Shown piece by piece: positions 61,288-64,000 of a stretch of 64,000 bases of DNA. The notes beneath the pieces were generated by a model. The model made no database searches. It saw nothing but the letters and a program-made list of their open reading frames with translations, and was not told the DNA's origin. The position numbers and the translations under genes are program-made. Each line of letters opens with the position of its first letter. Position 1 is the stretch's first letter. Source of the stretch: Azolla caroliniana (taxonomy: Eukaryota; Polypodiophyta); the NCBI GenBank assembly GCA_043228905.1, contig JBHGNT010000021.1:2604001-2668000 (forward strand). The letters are read 5' to 3'.

Positions 61288-61360
61288 GGAGGTCAAATAT
61301 GACCTATGAGACCAAAAATATAACATTTCACATGATACATGTGAAAGTGAGTAGCAACTC

Positions 61361-61400
<40 letters not shown>

Positions 61401-62335
61401 ATGAGACAATTCTCTTTACTGGAGCAAGTGGAAATTCTTTCCCCGATGGAGTGTTCGTCTTGCTTGTTGGCAATTCAACATGTTCCACTACCCATGTAAT
61501 TACTGGGTGACCATACTCTATTGTGACACCTAATGCAAGTAATGTTTTTCACACACATTTATTAATATAATTGTGTGTTTTCACCAGAATGAGAGAGAGA
61601 GAGATTCTATTATTGTATTCGGGAGGTCAAGTATGACTTATGAGACCAAAAATATTACATTTCACGTAATACATGTAAAAGTGAGTTGTGAATCTCGATG
61701 TTCAAGAACTTTACCAATGATTGTTGCAATCGAGAGTGCACATTATGGTCGTGAGAGAAATTCATGCAAGGATTAAGCTTGGTCGAAGATATGTAGAAAG
61801 CTTTTCTATATCATACGCACACAACATATAACCTTGTCATAGATTCTGGAAAATGTTTTTAGACACTTTCAAACTCTTTCCAAGTACATTTCGAGATGCT
61901 ACCACCCCATACTTCCACCTCATAGGGAAGCTCTATCTCTAAATGGTTGAAAAAGTATTTCTTGAGGACCCAACACTTAATATCTCCATGGTTGCATGTG
62001 TTCTCAAATGCATAATATGCTCTTTTTCTCGACTCTTAGCGATGTGTAACACATTCATTCCATCTATGATTTGATGGAACTTCAAGGCCAATATATTTGA
62101 AGCTTTCCACATATTGAAAAGATAGATAAATAGATTTTATTGCTATCTTCGGAGGTAAAATATGACCTATTAGACCAAAAATATTACATTCACGTGATAC
62201 ATGTGAAAGTGAGTAGTGACTCTCGATGTTCAAGAACTTACCGATAAATGTTACAATTGAGAGTGCACCTTGTGGTTGTGAGAGAAATTTGTGCAAGGAT
62301 TGAGCTTGGTCGAAGATGTGTAGAAAGATCGAATA
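61288..62335. repeat. Three copies of a dispersed repeat with palindromic core
   Basis: Copies begin at about 61288, 61622 and 62151 with GGAGGTMAARTATGACYTAT and a shared continuation (GAGACCAAAAATATTACATT). The second and third also share about 120 bp more (CTCGATGTTCAAGAACTT; GGTCGAAGAT; GTAGAAAG). A (GA)n tract (about 61363-61397) cuts the first copy short. Confidence 0.8.
61812..62140 (-). mobile_element. Rearranged LINE fragment, antisense
   Basis: The plus-strand stretch 61850-62130 parallels 62930-63200 (FKYIGLEVPSNHRWNECVTH on the minus strand). Directly next to it, 61812-61852 matches 63552-63592 almost base for base. These two pieces lie in the opposite order in the neighbouring copy, so this is a rearranged or duplicated piece. 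Confidence 0.75.
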
Positions 62336-62682
62336 TGATCAAAGTTTGAGCATTATATCAAAGTGTGATACTTTGGCTCTCAAACTTGTTTATGGCTAAG
62401 TGTGCATAGTCGACCACTCTCATCACTTGTGCCCCCAACCGCCTCACATCGCAATGCATGTAAGCTAAGTCGCATGGAAGCATTGGTACGAATGGAAGAC
62501 AACGAGATGGGCTCTAACATGGATCAATGTGTATGGTTTCCCCATTCTACGAGGAATATGGTTTTGTAGTTGGGTGCAACATGTGTAGTATCATGTGTAA
62601 AGTGTGAGCGTCCACATTTTTCTTATGTCATGATACATTGGCATTGCAAAAGGCCTCATTTATAGAGGAATCTAGTGATGCA

Positions 62683-63690
62683 TCATGAAGCAAGTGTGTT
62701 ACATCTTATCCACCAAACCATTTTTCTATATCTTGTATCCAACCGGAACACGAATTTTGCTTTTATGTGCCTTTTGGATCTTTTTGCTTGCTTCCCATGA
62801 GATTCTAGGAAGTTGATGTGAGGAACTTTTTTGAACCTTAAGCATGTATTCAATAACCCTTTGCATGGCCATGATCTTGATGGGAAGTGATCCTGTCTCA
62901 AGGAGGAGGATGGTGTATGGCGTTTGTGAGAAAATGTTTTTGAACATTTTCAAACTCTTTCCAAATAGATTTAGGGATGCTACCACCCCATACTTCCACC
63001 CTATAGAGAAGCATTGAGGTCACCAAAGTGTTGAAATGGTACTTGAGGACCCAACACTTAATATCTTCATGATTGCATGTGTCCTCAAATGCATAATATA
63101 CTCTCTTTCTTGCCTCTAAATGGCGTGTAGCACATTCATTCCATCTCTTATTTGAAGGAACTTCAAGGCCAAAATATTTGAAGCTTTCCATGCATTCAAG
63201 TGGCTCATTATTGTACATAATGCATGGCTTATGGTTTTTTTTTGCTCTTCACAAGCATAATCTTTGTTTTAGAGCTATTGACACTTAATTTAGTATGCAT
63301 GCAAAATTTTCCGATGTCGTCATAAGCTTTTGTGCATCTCCTAAAGTATTTGTAAAAAGCACTACATCATCTACATATAGCAAAAGCATAATGACAACAT
63401 TCCCAATGGCAACTTTTTCAACACCATCCTTTACAAATTTGGCAACCATTTCTTCCAAATCATTAATGCATAGACCAAGTACAGTTTGTGAGAGTGGCCA
63501 TCCTTACTTAACACCAATAGTGCTATTGAAAAAATCTAAAAGTCTATCACTCATACGCACACAACATATAACCTTGTCATAGATTCTGGAAATCACAACT
63601 CAAGTTCTTCCATTCGCCTCCAAAGATGCTCATGAGGTACCATATCAAAAGCTTTCTTAAAGTCTATGAAGAAGCAATATAAACCTCTAA
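62683..63690 (-). mobile_element. LINE reverse transcriptase, antisense, decayed
   Basis: Minus strand, in order: YCFFIDFKKAFDMVPHEHLW (about 63680-63610), TIGVK*GWPLSQTVLGL with a stop at the usual Gln, LLLYVDDVVLFTN with the YVDD box at 63363-63377, then FKYFGLEVPSNKRWNECATR and the C-terminal LLLETGSLPIKIMAMQRVIE. Several frame breaks. The RT sequence differs from the FADD LINE at 32-35 kb, so at least two LINE lineages are present. Confidence 0.85.
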
Positions 63691-63721
63691 GGCGACTTTC
63701 CTCCATTAATACTCTAAGGGT

Positions 63722-64000
63722 GACATGGTGATCAATGGTGTTATGGTGTTTCGAAAGCCAACTTGTCCATAACCTCCCTTACCCTGTCCCCCGAGGCTAA
63801 CCGTGTCTTAGCGGAAGAAATCGAACGCCTACGACATACCTCCTTCGTATGTAGGTTTCTGGCAGGTAGACCAAGTCGGGGCATGTTTCAGGTGGCTGTG
63901 TTGGAGAACATGCCGGTAATCAAGAGTGTCAGGGGTTTAGGGAAAAACTTCTTCCACATTGAATTAGGTAATGACTCGCTGGCGCAACCATTGGTCGAGC
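63722..64000 (+). pseudogene. DUF4283-like (LINE ORF1-type) fragment, cut by the window end
   Basis: Open to the window end. EEIERLRHTSFVCRFLAGRP, then VIKSVRGLGKNFFHIEL resembles the DUF4283 domain found in ORF1 of plant LINEs and related retroelements. It lies on the opposite strand to the adjacent LINE RT and is GC-richer, so it belongs to another element. Partial, low support. Confidence 0.4.

Overview
This is nuclear DNA from a flowering plant. The single-copy genes match angiosperm proteins exon by exon: a plasma-membrane-type adenine nucleotide carrier, AP-4 mu, a SWEET sugar transporter, the mitochondrial pyruvate carrier MPC1, the ribosome-biogenesis protein UTP18 and a SAUR. Splice sites are GT/AG, the gene space is AT-rich, and introns are long (up to 5.2 kb, probably 6.3 kb in one leader intron) and hold many retrotransposon remnants. 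I cannot name the species. Long TE-filled introns are compatible with a mid-to-large plant genome.

Layout. 0.06-3.8 kb: two-exon PM-ANT1-like carrier (+). 5.2-20.6 kb: AP4M, the mu subunit of AP-4 (+), 13 coding exons giving 451 aa. A probable 6.3-kb leader intron carries a degenerate ~120-bp tandem repeat that is split by a 3'-truncated Ty1/copia element (6.5-10.75 kb). AP4M intron 6 holds an antisense Ty3/gypsy fossil with a 153-bp tandem triplication. 20.6-26.6 kb: no gene seen; diverged direct repeats and two large microsatellites. 27.5-30.8 kb: SWEET gene (+), four clear exons but an unconvincing first transmembrane segment. 31.4-35.8 kb: an inverted-repeat element, then a decayed L1-type LINE (+). 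36.5-37.7 kb: antisense LINE fragments. 38.8-45.8 kb: MPC1 (+), four exons, 111 aa. 49.0-50.7 kb: intronless UTP18 (+) with telo-box and site II promoter motifs. 51.8-52.3 kb: SAUR (-).

52.9-60.4 kb is the most striking part. A 7.0-kb GC-rich Ty3/gypsy element (-), with both LTRs and a 4-bp CCGG target duplication, sits inside an older ~436-bp solo LTR that has its own 5-bp TTAGA duplication. Its protease, reverse transcriptase and RNase H motifs look more like fungal Ty3 elements, as I remember them, than the usual plant lineages. 61.3-63.7 kb holds rearranged antisense LINE copies and a dispersed repeat with a palindromic core. The window ends in a possible DUF4283-like fragment (+).

The host genes are unrelated housekeeping or transport genes with no operon-like logic: purine nucleotide transport, trans-Golgi sorting, sugar efflux, pyruvate entry into mitochondria, 18S rRNA processing and auxin response. 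I see no CRISPR array and no intact tRNA or rRNA gene. I did not find a convincing new multi-gene system. The best leads are the nested fungal-like Ty3 element, the 31.5-kb foldback element and the split intronic satellite.
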